Of a stretch of 64,000 bases of DNA, positions 1 to 10,510 are shown piece by piece (positions within the stretch are counted from its first letter, which is position 1; each line of letters starts with the position of its first letter). Made by a program: the position numbers and the translations under genes. The notes beneath the pieces are model-generated. The model searched no databases. It was not told the origin of the DNA and saw only the letters and a list, made by a program, of their open reading frames with translations. The stretch is from NCBI GenBank assembly GCA_947247005.1, contig OX365944.1, positions 6,336,501-6,400,500 on the forward strand, given 5' to 3'. The stretch is from Spisula solida (Eukaryota; Mollusca; Bivalvia; Venerida; Mactridae).

Positions 1-61
1 TGGCATCAGGACATCAGATGCTGTATTCAGGAAGAACTGACGACCATCATAGCAGAGGTGT

Positions 62-620
62 AGCCTTAATAACAACTATAAGGAGGTTCACAAGAGTTTC
101 ATAGAGTGGAAGCCAATAAGTGAAAGACTGATGAAAGCAAGATTTCATTCATCTATTGCCAAATTGACAGTCATAGTATGTTATGCTCCAACAGAAGATG
201 CCGAAACAGAAGAGACAGAGGAGTTCTATGATAGCCTTCAGAAGACACTAGATGGAACTCCATCCCACGATGTAGTCCTTATCATTGGTGACCTCAATGC
301 CAAAGTAGGAAAAGACAACAAAGGAATGGAGAACATCATGGGAGAGCTAGGAATAGGTGACAGTAATACCAACGGAAAGAGACTTTGTGAATTTTGTCAA
401 GAAAACAACATGGTAATAGGAGGAACAATATTTAGACATAAGGATATTCATAAAACAACATGGAATTCCCCCGATGGAAGAACAAAAAACCAGATCGATC
501 ATATTGAAGCTTACAGGAGGTGGTAGTCAAACGAGGAGCAGACATCAACAGTGACCACTCGTTAGTTACAGCAAAGGTGAAACTGAAATTGAGATCAGCA
601 AGAAAGAGAAATACAAGACC
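62..620 (+). pseudogene. LINE endonuclease domain relic
   Basis: The longest open piece is 131-526. Visible endonuclease landmarks are YAPTEDA (residues 18-24 of that piece), the catalytic GDLNAKVG around 290-310, the NQIDHI motif near 490-505 and SDHSLVTAKVKL near 550-585, the last in another frame, so at least one frameshift separates the metal- and phosphate-binding motifs. Upstream, 15-130 can be read as further N-terminal endonuclease sequence in yet other frames. In living elements this domain nicks target DNA to prime reverse transcription. Here it is not functional. Confidence 0.8.
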
Positions 621-639
621 ACCACCACTCGATGCGGCA

Positions 640-2330
640 AACCTTAAAGACCTAGTCATAAAGAGGGCATTCCAGTTAGAACTTAGAAACAGATTTGCAG
701 TCCTACAAGTCCAAGACAATTTAGATTTAGAAACCTTCAACCAAACACTTTTAGAGACTGGAAAGAAATGCCTTGGACCAAAGAAAAAAAGAAAAGATGA
801 ATGGATCTCTGACGAAACTTGGAAAAGTATTGAACAACAGAAAGAGAAGAAAACAAGACTATTATCAACAAAATCAGAGAGACTCAAGGACAAATTAAGT
901 GGAGAATACAAGGAGATGGACAAGCTAGTTAAGAAAGGAACAAAAGCTGATAAGAAAGAATGTACAGAAAAGCTAGCAGATGAGGCAGAACAAGCAGCTT
1001 CCAAACAGGATCTACAAACTCTGTACAGACTAACGAAAACACTCACCGGGAAATTCAAAAACACAAGTCATCTGATCAAGGACAGAGACGGAAACCTGCT
1101 ATCTAATGACAGTGACGTACATCAACGCCGGAAGGAACACTTCGAAAAGGTGCTTAATACGGGATGAACCAGAAAATGAGGCATTAATACCACCGGCTGA
1201 CGAATATCTGGATATCGATGTGGAACCACCCAGAATAGAAGAGATCAGAAAAGCCATTAAAAAATTAAAGAACAGTAAAGCACCAGGAGCTGACCAAATA
1301 TAAGCTGAAATGTTGAATGCAGAAGACCATCTAACACCTACTCTGCTCATGGACATCTTTCAAGAGATTTGGACAACCGAGATATCACCAACACCATGGC
1401 ATACAGGCCTGCTAGTAAAGATTCCCAAGAAAGGCGACCTGACTGATTGCAACGATTGGAGAGGCATCATGCTGCTTCCAGTGACAAGCAAGATCCTAAG
1501 TAAGATCATATTGTACAGAATCTCGTCAGCAGTTGACCCAAAACTAAGGAAAGAACAAGCTGGTTTCAGAAAAGGTAGATCATGTGCTGACCAGATCTTC
1601 ACTTTACGACAGATAATAGAACAAAGCAATGAATGAAATACATCAATCTATATCAACTTCATTGATTTCACCAAAGCCTTCGACAGCATCCATAGACCAG
1701 CACTCTGGAGAATTCTAAGCCACTATGGTATTCCAGACAAACTGACCAACATTATTAGGATGCTCTACAACAATTTCAACGCCAAAGTAATTTGCGGACC
1801 TAACCTGACCGATGAATTCTCTATCACCACTGGAGCTGTCTACTATCCCCTCTTCTCTTCTCACTGTGCTTGGACTGGGCCATGAAGGAAACCACGAGAA
1901 ACACCAGAAGTGAAATAACATGGACTCTGACAGAACTTCTGGAAGACCTAGATTTTGCTGACGACATTGCACTGCTTTCTCACCGGCATCGAGACTTACA
2001 AAACAAGACTGAAAATTTAGACAACCATGCCAACCAAATTGGACTGAAGATCAACTCAAAGAAAACAAAAATAATGAAAATTAACACAACATCAACTGAA
2101 CACATCAAGATAAAGGGAAAAGAAGTACAATGTAGAAGAAGTCCAAAAAATTGTCTACTTAGGAAGCAAAATAACAGCTAATGGAAATGCAGAAGAAGAC
2201 ATACAGGCTCGAATCAACAAAGCAAGAGGATTTTTTGCATCTCTCAGGAACATCTGGAGAAGATATCTAGAGTGTAGGCAAACTGGAGTACAGAGGTTGT
2301 TCAAAAATAGGTTTGATAACAATCATGTTT
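640..2330 (+). pseudogene. LINE reverse transcriptase domain relic
   Basis: A lysine-rich linker (about 640-1150) is followed by RT fingers and palm: KAPGADQI near 1280-1300, IPKKGDLTDCNDWRG near 1420-1455, QAGFRKGRS near 1555-1580, and an NFIDFTKAFD motif (RT block A) near 1658-1686 that is split from the previous piece by a stop. The FADD active-site box lies near 1953-1964. The usual VKQG block between them is scrambled (about 1820-1870). The FVYLG-like block and an arginine-rich tail follow to 2330. Multiple stops and shifts mean no active polymerase can be made from this copy. Confidence 0.8.
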
Positions 2331-2711
2331 GCCCATAAAGTGCATGCATGTGTGATAAAATGATAGGGATATTATGTCTAATATGTACAAAAACATGTAC
2401 ATGCATAAAATCACCTGGTTTTAAGTCAGTCAACCAGTAAAGATTAACCCAGAAAATGTTTTTTATCTTTTAACTTGAAACATTTCCTTTAAGTTACGGT
2501 AGTGTCAATATGGACACATGTAATAAAAAGGAGTACAGTTTCATTTCTTACGGTAACAGTTTAAGCCAGACGGCTTACATATGTATCAGTTTTTTGGCGA
2601 AAATTGCCAATTTAAGTCCACCATTAGGAAAATTATGCAAAACCATAAAAAGTACTAGTATTGGATGAATATTTCAAAAGATTGTCATAGCCTTTATTTT
2701 CAATATTGAAA
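2331..2711. other. No gene seen; AT-rich spacer
   Basis: Both strands carry only short open frames without recognisable motifs. I see no repeat structure beyond general AT-richness. Confidence 0.6.
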
Positions 2712-3080
2712 ACGTTTATTATGCCCCCCATCTTTGATGAGGGGGTTTATTGCTTTGCACCTGTCTGTCAGTCTGTCTGTCTGTCGGAAGTATAAATTGG
2801 TTTCCGTTCAATAACTCAAGAACGCTGTACCCTTCCATCTTCAGACTTTACTTGGAGGTTAGTCATAAACAGTAGATGAACCCTATCGATTTTGAGGTCA
2901 GTAGGTCTAAGGTCAACGTCACTGTGACCTTTATCATCCTTGACTATTCAAACGGTTTCCGTTCAACAACTCAAGAACACTTTGCCCTAGGATCTTTAAA
3001 CTTTACATGGAGGTTGGTCAACAACAGTTGACGACCCTAGTGATTTTGAGGTCAAAGTCACTGAGACCTGCACCATTTTT
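2712..3080 (+). repeat. Bivalve 'TATGCCCC' type repeat with two tandem 155-bp units
   Basis: It starts with TATGCCCCCCATC, has a CTGTCTGTCTGTCTGTCGG tract at about 2761-2787, and then two diverged copies of a roughly 155-bp unit beginning GGTTTCCGTTCAA (near 2799 and 2954). Each has a 'GAGGTCA..AGGTCA..GTCACTG' segment. This architecture (terminal CCCC box, oligo-GTCT tract, GGTCA-rich monomers) is common in bivalve genomes. It abuts the next element directly. Confidence 0.6.
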
Positions 3081-4434
3081 AGCTCACCTGTCACAAAGTG
3101 ACAGAGTGAGCTTTTGTGACCACTCTTCGTCTGTCGTCCGTCCGTCGTCTGTCCATCCACAATTTGTGTAGACACTGTAGGTCACAGTTTTGGCCTAATC
3201 TTTATGAAACTTGGTCACAATGATCATCTGAACAAAATCTAGGTCAAGTTTAATATTAGGTCATCTGGGGTCAAAAACTAGGTCACTAGGTCAAATCATA
3301 GAAAAACCTTGTGTAGTCAGTAGAGGTCATAATTTCGGCTAAGTCCTAATGAAACTTGGTCACAATGATCATCTCAACCAAATCTAGGTCAAGTTCGATA
3401 ATGGGTCATCCGGGGTCAAAAACTAGGTCACAAGGTCAAATCAAAGAAAACCCTTGTGTAGTCACTAGAGGTCACAATTTTGGCCTAATCTTTATGAAAC
3501 TTGGTCACAATGATCATCTCAACAAAATCTAGGTCAAGTTCGATATTGGGTCATCCGGGGTAAAAAACTAGGTCACAAGGTCAAATCAAAGAAAAACCTT
3601 GTGTAGTCACTAGAGGTCACAATTTTGGCCTAATCTTTATGAAACTTGGTCACAATGATCATCTCAACAAAAGCTAGGTCGAGTTTGATATTGGGTCATC
3701 CGGGGTCACAATTTTGGCCTAATCTTTATGAAACTGGGTCAAAATGACCATGTTAACAAAATTTAAGTCAAGTTCTATATTGGGTCATCCAGGGTCAAAA
3801 ACTAGGTCACAAGGTCAAATCATTGAAAAACCTTGTGTAGACTGTAGAGGTCACAATATTGACCTAATCGTAATGAAACTTGGTCACAATGATAATGTCA
3901 ACATAATCTAGGTCATTTTTGATATTGGGTCACCCGGGGTCAAAAACTAGGTCACAAGGTCAAATAATAGAAAACCCTTGTGTAGACTGTAGAGGTCACA
4001 ATTTTGACCTAACCTTTATGAAACTGGGTCACAATGGTCATGTCAACAAAATCTAGGTCAAGTCCGATATTGGGTCATCTGGGGTCAAAAACTAGGTCAC
4101 AAGGTCAAATCATAGAAAAACCTTGTGTAGTCACTAGAGGTCACAATTTTGGCCTAATCTGCATGAAACCTGGTCAAAATGATCATCTCAACAAAATCTA
4201 GGTCAAGTTCGATATTGGGTAATCCCGGGTAAAAAACTAGGTCACAAGGTCAAATCTTAGACAAAACTTGGTTTAAACTTCAATATGCAATTTGGTCTAT
4301 GTGATGTAAATTGCAACATCGCTTTATAAGACAATATGAAAACCTTGTACATGCAACAGAAGCTACCATCAAGGGGTCTGCATGAACTACTAGGACAGGT
4401 GAGCGACCTATGGCCCTTTGGGCCCTCTTGTTTA
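3081..4434. repeat. Tandem-repeat element, eight ~145-bp units, inverted ends
   Basis: Units start with AGGTCACAATTTTGGCC-like sequence at 3179, 3324, 3469, 3614, 3704, 3848, 3993 and 4138. Spacing is 145 bp except one unit cut to 90 bp (deletion of about 55 bp). The left end is AGCTCACCTGTCAC at 3081, the right end is GACAGGTGAGCG near 4394, so the array is bracketed by inverted termini. A CGTCCGTCCGTCG-like tract follows the left end. The first 32 bases form a near-perfect hairpin. The organisation resembles bivalve 'Pearl'-type non-autonomous elements, which have been linked to Helitron-like transposons; that placement is inference. Confidence 0.7.
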
Positions 4435-5097
4435 CTATTGGGCTGCCATGGGGGCATATGTGTTTTACAAACATCTGTAAAACATCTCTTGATTAAATAT
4501 AATAAAGCCTTCTACTTCAATAAGGACAATACAACACTTGAGTCATTCAACCAGTGTTCAGGTTAACTTTTTTCAGTATTTATCGCCCCTGAAAGAATAA
4601 AACATAGGTTAACTTTTTCAGCATTTTTCACCCATGAAAGAATAAAACAGCAGCTTTCTTGCTAAAACTTTGTGACATTGTACTTTTATCTTAAGAGTAC
4701 CTTATAAACATACTATTTTGTTTTTATTGTTGCATAGTGGAAAATAAAGTAAAAATAATCAGAACTGGTAATTAACTGGAACTGGTTGACAAACTGTACT
4801 GCATGCATGTTTTGGATGAGTATACAACAGTCACTCTCTGGGCTCTGATGAGTCAATATTATGTTGCTTTATTAAATACATATGTTCATGGAAGCATTGT
4901 TGTGTTCTTATCTTTACTTTCTTTCGCAAATGTATTTATATAAGTCCAAAAAGACTTGTTTACAAATCCAATTCCTATCTAAATTTAATTAATTTATCAT
5001 AAAACTACCTGTTACTAATTCTTGTATATGTACCTCTTTTCTTCAATAATCTTGTCTATGTAACACATAATAATGCATAACTATGGAAATAAATGTT
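4435..5097. other. No gene; short 46-bp tandem duplication
   Basis: Two diverged copies of a GGTTAACTTTTT...GAAAGAATAAAAC unit occupy about 4561-4652. The rest is AT-rich with no supported coding sequence. Open frames around 4257-4566 run through repeat DNA on both strands and carry no motif. Confidence 0.5.
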
Positions 5098-5300
5098 GTT
5101 TAAACTAAGTAGCTGTGACCTTGACCCAACCCACCCCGAATTCAATCCTGAGCAGACTATTCACACAAGTTACCTATACAGAAAGTTTCATCGCTGTATC
5201 TCACTACTTAAAGTTACCGTTTCGGAAACCAACACACCAACATAGTATTACAAGCCTACTTCTATATACCCCAAACTAGGTTTTATGGGGGTATAGTTAT
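5098..5300. repeat. Fragment of a bivalve interspersed repeat
   Basis: It contains 'GTGACCTTGACCCAACCCACCC'-like text near 5112 (shown here only in part), followed by a CATCGCTGTATCTCAC segment, and ends with a paired TATACCCC / GGGGGTATA box at about 5265-5292 that can fold back. The layout matches GGTCA-rich bivalve repeats, but only one copy is present here, so the limits are approximate. Confidence 0.35.
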
Positions 5301-5445
5301 TATCAACCATAGTAAATACAGTATTTATCTATGTATCTATATATTTACGCTAAGTACACAGAGGTGTGTTACGCGGTCATAAGACACCCTAAGAAGATTT
5401 ACAATCCCACACCATGTATGGGTCAGGTCATATCAAGATCATCTG

Positions 5446-5640
5446 GGTACTGTTTTATCAAAGCACTTACGGAAATTATAAACTTAAGATCACATTTAAA
5501 TTCCTCATGATTTGTTTACAGTTGTAGTGTGGTAAATGGAGCTTCATTACTAATAATGATTCAGTTACTGGACTCCTACATACCATATCCATCATTTGTA
5601 GTTGTTAAAGACTTTCACAAGTTCTTTGATAAAACAGAAC
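5446..5640 (+). mobile_element. TIR element family B (GGTACTG), deleted copy
   Basis: The left end GGTACTGTTTTATCAAAGCA and the right end CTTTGATAAAACAG are inverted copies of each other. The middle matches the full-length copies at 30687-30924 and 59455-59692 (TTTACA..GTGTGGTAAATGGAGCT and GTTGTTAAAGA). About 40 bp before the right TIR is missing, giving 195 bp instead of 238. No coding capacity, so this is a MITE-like non-autonomous element. Confidence 0.7.
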
Positions 5641-6195
5641 ATTAAATGAGGCTACATTTTTGCTCCAATCTTCTTAAAACTTGGTCAGAATGATTGCCTC
5701 TAAGAAATGTGTCAGTTATTTTGCCCTACCTGTAGTAAAACTTGGTCAGAATGATTGCGTCTAAGAAATGTGTCAGTTATTTTGCCCAACCTGTAGTAAA
5801 ACGTAGGTCAGAATGATTGCATCTAAGAAATGTGTCAGTTATTTTACCTACCTGAACTTGGCCAGAATGATTGCGTCTAAGAAATGTGTCAGTTACTTTG
5901 CCCTACCTGTAGTAAAACTTGGTCAGAATGATTGCCTCTAAGGAATGTGTCAGTTATTTTACCTACCTGAACTTGGCCAGAATGATTGCGTCTAAGAAAT
6001 GTGTCAGTTATTTTGCCCTACCTGTAGTAAAACTTGGTCAGAATGATTGCCTCTAAGAAATGTGTCAGTTATTTTGCCCTACCTGTAGTAAAACTTGGTC
6101 AGAATGATTGCCTCTAAGGAATGTGTCAGTTATTTTACCTACCTGAACTTGGCCAGAATAATTGCCTCATAGAAATGTGTCAGTTATCTTAACCA
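5641..6195. repeat. Tandem array, ~61-bp and ~54-bp units, about nine copies
   Basis: The phrase TTGGTCAGAATGATTGC recurs near 5680, 5742, 5803, 5858, 5919, 5973, 6033, 6095 and 6149. Long units (about 61 bp) include CCCTACCTGTAGTAAAAC. Short units (about 54 bp) have CCTACCTGAAC instead. Long and short units are interleaved. The array begins directly at the right end of the TIR element just before it. Confidence 0.85.
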
Positions 6196-6504
6196 TCAGT
6201 GCAGATTCAGTGTAACCTCTTTTCTCTACATACTTACTCTTTGTAATTTCTGTCGACAGACAATGGACAAAAAAGAACCACAAAAGCACATCTTGAGCAT
6301 TTTGCGCTTAGGTGAGACAATAAAAACAACTGATTCATAGAGAGAGATTTATTTTATTGGCCAGTAAAAGCATCTCGTACAAACATTTTATATATACATT
6401 GTATATATCAATATAAAACACAGAGTTTGATGTACCGGTAATAAATTGTCAAGGCACATTCTATATACAAAAATAAATAGATATCTACAGATATACAATA
6501 ATTA

Positions 6505-6725
6505 ACTTCAATCAATCGATCAATCAACTGACCCAATCATTACAATTTTATAAATTAAATCAATCATTACAGTACATGAAATCAATTAATTAACCGATCA
6601 TTCATTACATTTAAAGCAACTATAAATAACATCCATCAATCAATCCATTAACATATCAATCGACTGATCAATCAATCGACTGATCAATCGATCGATTAAT
6701 CAATCTATCAATCAACACTAGTCAC
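6505..6725. repeat. Degenerate (ATCA)n / (ATCG)n tetranucleotide tract
   Basis: Imperfect runs of ATCAATCA, CGATCAATCAAC and GATCGATC spread over about 220 bp, clearest at 6508-6535 and 6640-6715. A low-complexity tract. Confidence 0.8.
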
Positions 6726-7140
6726 TTAATACATCATTTTGAGTATGTATGAACAATTAACAAACCTGATTGAATATGATTTTGGAATGTAATCACCAAA
6801 TACAAAACAGTACACTATTATTTATCAAAAATCATTTTTGAAAACAGAATAATTAAACGCTTTTTAGATTAAAAATACTGTCAAACGACTTTGAAAAAGC
6901 TATTATAACCTTTTTTCATTAAATAGAATATAATTATAGTGTAACTAAAATTGAGTCGCATGTTTATTCTGTGTTAGAAAACATGCAAGGAAAACTACTG
7001 TGATAAGGTTTCTTTATGAAGTATTAGTAATTACTTCCCTTGAGTTGTTAAATAAAATATCAAACAGAAATACAAGTAATTATCTCCCTTGATCTGTTAA
7101 AAATCTTAACAAAAATAAAATATATTAAAATAATACCAGC
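6726..7140. other. No gene seen
   Basis: AT-rich sequence with short scattered open frames only. A pair of related 'AATTA(C/T)TTCCCTTGA' segments at about 7028 and 7078 is the only internal similarity. Confidence 0.5.
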
Positions 7141-7355
7141 AAAATTTAACAAGAGGGTCATGATGGCCAAAAATAGCTCATCTGCGTACCATAGCACGCT
7201 CGTAGCCACGCTGAAGCACACCCAGACGCTTTGCCTCAATGAAAATATGAGAAATTACCAAAATAAGCATGTTTTTGAAGAAAACAACGCCTCAAATATA
7301 CCATAGAAAACATTTGCCTCTGTGCTTTCTTGTCTCCCAATACGGCCCTGCATAG
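7141..7355. repeat. Interspersed repeat family F, copy 1 (with AAGAGGG..ATGATGGCC start)
   Basis: From about 7193 to 7345 this matches the segments at 30203-30352 and 41053-41188. Shared blocks are CGTAGCCACGCTGA, GAGAAATTACCAAAATAAGC, ATAGAAAA and an ending AATACGGCCCTG. The left end (CAGGCCCGTAGCC in the best copy) and right end (GGCCCTG / reverse CAGGGCCGTA) are imperfect inverted repeats. The preceding AACAAGAGGGTCATGATGGC is a different common bivalve repeat start. Short open frames here are not genes. Confidence 0.6.
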
Positions 7356-7735
7356 CCAAGGTAAGCATGTACACATAATTTTCCGATAACTGCGGCTGTC
7401 ATTATGGCAATCAACAAAACCAATCAATGACTGCCACTGAAGTCACCTAGCATGACCTATAATTATTTATTATTTACCATCAAATAACAGCATGAGTTAT
7501 ATTTGTCAACCTTGAATTTTTTTAACCATAATGAATCAATATACACTGCAGGTACCGCTGAGTCATGAAGGATACTTCAGATGTTTAAAATGAAACAATA
7601 TTTTGTACCACAAAATTGTCTATTCGATTACAATTCAAAATAAAAACTCATTGAACTGTCATGATTGGATTGTCTCCCCTGCATACTTATTATTGGGATA
7701 GGGGCATGAATTGCTGTTTTTAAGGAGTACTTTAA

Positions 7736-7816
7736 AATCATTAATATTTGTGGGGGATTTAGTTTCATGGATTTCGTGGATGACCTCAACCACAAAATTA
7801 AATCCCCCAATGAATA
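7736..7816. repeat. Small inverted repeat (GGGGGATTTA / TAAATCCCCC)
   Basis: GTGGGGGATTTAGTTTCATGG at the left and CCACAAAATTAAATCCCCCA at the right can pair. The segment resembles the ends of the TACTGTAAA repeat family found at 10004 and 19277 (GTGGATTTCGTGG-like interior), so it is likely a remnant of the same class. Confidence 0.45.
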
Positions 7817-8394
7817 ATTGTACCAATAAATATATCGAGTTAACAGTGGCTGCCATACTTTCAGTCAGGCATAAGACTGGGTTTTTGGGAAGTATACTTG
7901 CATAATTATATCAATAATTATGTAATAAAACAATTACATCTGTTTGATTTTTGAATGATTTTTGATAATTTGTGTAAATTTAGAGCTTGTCATTTTTCAT
8001 GAAATCCGAAATCCTTGAAATGATGTCGCAACGAAACGGTCTTTTTCACCAAAACCACGAACTTTTGTCGTATTGAAATTAAATGACTTTATAGTATATG
8101 GTTGAATCACCAGAAGAAATGAAAACCATTAATACATAATTATTCAAACAGCATACCTAACAAACACCCTATTATATTTTAAGTAACAGATCAACAGTAA
8201 GTCCATTTAAAGCAACAATTAGAGAACGAACAAATCAATATAGTCTGCTACAAAAATCTATACCTTTCATATGTTTATGGTAACTATGATGTTAGACAGA
8301 TAGTCATGTTTAATACTAGTATACCTTGTTATACAGAGTCATTATTTGTATCGTACAGAGATTGTAATGTGATTCTAAAATTTCTATTAGTGTA

Positions 8395-8582
8395 GTTTAA
8401 CAGTTGATAGATTGTCTATATTTATAACCCAGGTTGTATGTTTTCATAAGCCGGGAGTATCACAAATATGCTCGAGGTGTAATACCAACACAAGTCTAAA
8501 GGACCGATATTCAACGCAAGAACATAGACTAAAAATATCTTAATGCATAAAGGTAAGCATCACGTCAATATCTCCGTAATAT
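8395..8582 (+). mobile_element. TIR element family A, left-truncated copy
   Basis: From TAGTTTAACAGTTGATAGAT onward it aligns with the interior of the copies at 14659, 22131 and 26905 (TTGTATGTTTTCATAAGC, CTCGAGGTGTAATACCAACA, ATGCATAAAGGTAAG) and ends near CACGTCAATATCTCCG. The left TIR is missing and about 40 bp around the CTCGCGGAAATTT block is deleted. Confidence 0.65.
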
Positions 8583-8976
8583 ATAACTGTGGCAACATGA
8601 ATAACACAAAGTTATTTAACCCATCAATCTATGGAGACATATTTTAACAGACAAATGTAAACCCAATCTCCATATACTAGTAGGTGCTTTTTAACACATT
8701 TCCTAGATTTTTAAGCAGAAGCATTACGGATGTTGATCACCAATCATTGTAAAACCTCAGAATCGAGATGATGTTCACAACGCACGGCCATATCCAGAGA
8801 CTAAAAACAGAGTCAAATAATTTCTGAGGTATATTTGAGGCATTTTTTTTCCTCAAAATAAAAATACATGGCTTCTAACATTGTTATTCTCTCCAATATT
8901 CACCAAGACGAGTGACTTGTTGTGCCTCACTTGGCTACAGGCCTGCAATGACTATTATCAGAATATTGTATATAAA

Positions 8977-9229
8977 GTACAGAGAATTTGGCCTGATCCT
9001 GACCTTTATGCATGAATATATTACAAGATTCTTGCGTCGAATATATAAATTTCCGTGAGTAAATCGTGCTATATCGATCCTTATTTTTGTTTGAATTACA
9101 CCTCGAACGTCTTCGTTATACTTCCCGCTTAAGAAGACATACAACAGGGGTTATGAATATAGACAGTCAAGATATCAGCGGTTTAATTATGCTAATAGAA
9201 GGTCGAGGATCAAGTCAAATTCTCTGTAC
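8977..9229 (-). mobile_element. TIR element family A, full-length copy (253 bp)
   Basis: Begins GTACAGAGAATTTGGCCTGA and ends TCAAGTCAAATTCTCTGTAC, inverted copies of about 20 bp. The interior matches the other family members in reverse orientation. The left flank is TATAAA and the right flank TAGAA, compatible with a TA or TATA target. No coding capacity. Non-autonomous DNA-transposon-like element. Confidence 0.75.
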
Positions 9230-9537
9230 TAGAACAGCTTAAAAAACATATAAGGTGCAATGAAGTAAGGATTAATTAAGATAAATTACATTTTTGGAAA
9301 AAACAAGTAATATAGGAATGAATATTCTCAAAGTCACATTTGGAGGTGAAAATATCTTACTAAAATACAGTATGTACATGTGTATACTACGCATACAAGT
9401 CTGTTCAAAATACACAATAAGATATCTTCAATTGCTGCTTTAATTGAAATTTAATTAACAATTTTAAGAAACAATCAACTGGATGCCAGATGTATACAAT
9501 CATGCAATGTACATATTATCATGCTACCGTCATGTTG
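9230..9537. other. No gene seen
   Basis: AT-rich spacer with no recognised repeat or coding signal. Confidence 0.5.
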
Positions 9538-9606
9538 AACAATCATACCACGTGCGCAATCATGCCACATGCACACAATCATGCCACGTGCGCACAATTA
9601 TACCAC
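9538..9606. repeat. Short tandem (CAATCATGCCACGTGCGCA-like), about 3.5 copies
   Basis: Roughly 19-20-bp units containing CCACGTGCG or CCACATGCA recur from ACAATCATACCACGTG to CACAATTATACCACAG. Two units contain CACGTG, an E-box consensus; no function is implied. Confidence 0.6.
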
Positions 9607-10003
9607 AGTTATACTATCACAGATACGTAATTAACTGTTTGTAGAAGAAACCAGTAACACCAATGTTACAGTATAGAGAAGTGAATGCGACACTATTCTA
9701 TCTTCTTCGTTATTTATATACATTTAAAACAGTATCGCTATCACATCTCTGTATGGAATGCTTTCAATACATTGAGGTAATACAAATGTACAAGAAATGG
9801 AGGACAGAACGCAAACACTGTCGTAGCGGTCACTAGATGAATTTCATTAACAAGCTATTTGATCTATTTGTTTATATTCCTGAAGAAGACTTGTAAATAA
9901 AGTCGAAACGTTGATAAATCCTGGAGCTATGACAAAGTTGCACTTATTCAGTTGCATTTACAGTAAACCTCTAAATGAAGAAATGTAGTGACATGTGTTA
10001 ATA
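9607..10003. other. No gene seen; one common repeat phrase
   Basis: Includes GAAGAAGACTTGTAAATAAA followed by GTCGAAACGTTG near 9882-9914, a phrase I recognise from metazoan repeats, but no boundaries can be set. Otherwise AT-rich with no gene. Confidence 0.4.
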
Positions 10004-10202
10004 TACTGTAAAATTTCTTGGCATTCAATATCGCAGATTTTGATAAAATGCAATTTTACGGAGTCATAACTTTGTGGATTACAAAACATAAAGAGGGAAA
10101 AACCTTTTTTTGTAGTTGAGAGGTCGATTAATTGCGGGATTTAGATTATGTGGCGAAACCTATAAAAATTAAACGCCCACGAAAAATACAGATTTTATAG
10201 TA
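10004..10202. repeat. TACTGTAAA-ended palindromic repeat family C, copy 1
   Basis: Starts TACTGTAAAATT and ends ATTTTATAGTA (inverted, imperfect). Interior blocks TTTTGATAAAATGCA, TTTGTGGATTACAAAACATA and GGTCGATTAATTGCGG match the copy at 19277-19493. About 200 bp, non-coding, MITE-like. Confidence 0.6.
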
Positions 10203-10299
10203 TCTGTCTGTGTTAATCAAGAGTGTGATGTATCAGGTATCCTTACACAACACATCACACAAGTTGTATCAACCAGTTTGAAACGGAGGATGTAAGAAA

Positions 10300-10510
10300 C
10301 TATACAAGTAGATATTTTTTTCGCGGGGCAAAGAATTAGCAAATTCTGAATTTCAGACATTTGGTACGCAGAAAAATTAGTGAATTTTGAAAAAAAATTC
10401 TTTTGAGGCAATAATTTACGCTAGAGTAAATATAAGCAAACTTAGTAAGTTTGCGAAATTCGTCAATTTTACCATGTCGCTAACTTAACAACATTTACAA
10501 TATACAGGAT
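10300..10510. repeat. Interspersed repeat family E, copy 1
   Basis: Blocks TTCGCGGGGCAAAG, AAATTCTGAATTTCAGACAT, TTGGTACGCAGAAAAATTAG and CGCTAACTTAACAACATT match 38728-38940 (TCTGCGGGTCCAAAG, ACTTTAGACATTTGGCATGC, CCGCTAACTTACCC). Two diverged copies; weak inverted ends. Confidence 0.55.

Larger units (their letters stand above)
1..2330 (+). mobile_element. Decayed non-LTR retrotransposon (LINE), RTE-like, truncated
   Basis: The stretch encodes, in order and in several shifted frames, an APE-type endonuclease, a linker and a reverse transcriptase, the layout of a LINE. Frames change near 520, 1110, 1300, 1636 and 1870, and in-frame stops occur (for example 1301-1303), so it cannot be translated as a unit. 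It begins inside the endonuclease domain at the window edge and ends near 2330 after the RT thumb region, with no recognisable 3' tail. Phrases such as EFCQENN, NQIDHI, SDHSLV and LVKIPKKGD resemble RTE/BovB-type elements; the clade is an inference and another LINE clade is possible. It lies downstream of the IPMK gene and in opposite orientation. Confidence 0.85.
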
